Assembly (NCBI GenBank): GCA_951800675.1
Contig: CATOKC010000086.1
Coordinates: 1 to 14,701, forward strand
Length of the DNA stretch: 14,701 nt
Origin: an uncultured Oscillibacter sp.
GTDB lineage: Bacteria > Bacillota_A > Clostridia > Oscillospirales > Oscillospiraceae
Direction of reading: 5' to 3'
Under the pieces are notes generated by a model. That model ran no database searches. It saw only the letters and a list, made by a program, of their open reading frames with translations, and was not told the origin of the DNA. Below are positions 14,675 to 14,701 of the stretch, in pieces. Within the stretch, counting starts at the first letter, position 1; each line of letters starts with the position of its first letter. Position numbers and translations under genes: made by a program.

Positions 14675-14697
14675 AGGCACGGCAGCCAGCCGTGTCT
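14675..14697. other. Stem-loop upstream of ade
   Basis: Bases 14675-14683 (AGGCACGGC) pair with 14689-14697 (GCCGTGTCT), including one G-U, around a 5-base loop. It could be the terminator or leader of whatever lies beyond the window, or part of the ade leader. There is no T-run on either side within view, and it is too short to call a riboswitch. Confidence 0.35.
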
Positions 14698-14701
14698 GTT
14701 T

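Noticed and set aside
1..14701. CRISPR array, tRNA, rRNA or insertion sequence
   Set aside because: I saw no regularly spaced repeats, no tRNA-like cloverleaf, no rRNA signature and no transposase or integrase motifs in the frames read.
14639..14701. Purine riboswitch upstream of ade
   Set aside because: Only about 60 bases are visible and the single 9-pair hairpin lacks the three-way junction and conserved loop sequences of purine riboswitches.

Overview
The window looks like chromosomal DNA of a GC-rich gut-type Firmicute, most plausibly an Oscillospiraceae member (Flavonifractor/Oscillibacter-like). This is inferred from strong AGGAGG-type ribosome binding sites, a sigma/DUF4367 anti-sigma pair, a tripartite tricarboxylate transporter (TTT) and high GC3 codon use. 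I cannot assign a species.

Layout. (1) 1-1012: the 3' end of an Rhs/YD-repeat gene, cut by the window edge and split by a one-base frameshift just before the end of the Rhs core, followed by an unrecognised C-terminal tip. (2) 1020-2686: an AT-richer three-gene block: a sigma-70-type factor, a membrane DUF4367 anti-sigma protein overlapping it, and a small secreted protein, closed by a perfect 16-bp terminator hairpin. (3) 2910-3862: an unrecognised, apparently decayed gene with a second frameshift. (4) 3818-9993: a catabolic/transport operon: promoter plus 18-bp palindromic operator, a LacI-family regulator, a ComEC-like MBL-fold hydrolase, TctC, TctB, TctA and a PfkB-type kinase, with a terminator at the end. 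(5) 10104-12825: a strong extended -10 promoter with an inverted repeat, a RelB/DinJ-type ribbon-helix-helix domain fused to about 290 residues of helical sequence, then a flotillin (SPFH) protein. (6) 12914-14638 on the minus strand: adenine deaminase, convergent with the flotillin gene and sharing a bidirectional terminator.

How the genes may work together. In the transport operon the LacI-family protein probably controls its own promoter and the genes behind it. TctC captures a solute outside the cell, TctA/TctB import it, the kinase may phosphorylate it and the hydrolase may act on it or on a derivative. The substrate is unknown, and a kinase is an uncommon partner for a TTT system.

The best candidate for something undescribed is the pair at 10176-12825. 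An antitoxin-like DNA-binding domain has lost its toxin-binding tail and any toxin gene, and carries a long helical region whose end weakly resembles XpaC-type proteins. It sits behind an operator-like repeat containing TTGTAA half-sites and directly upstream of a flotillin. This suggests a self-regulated membrane or envelope-stress module, but the function is inference.
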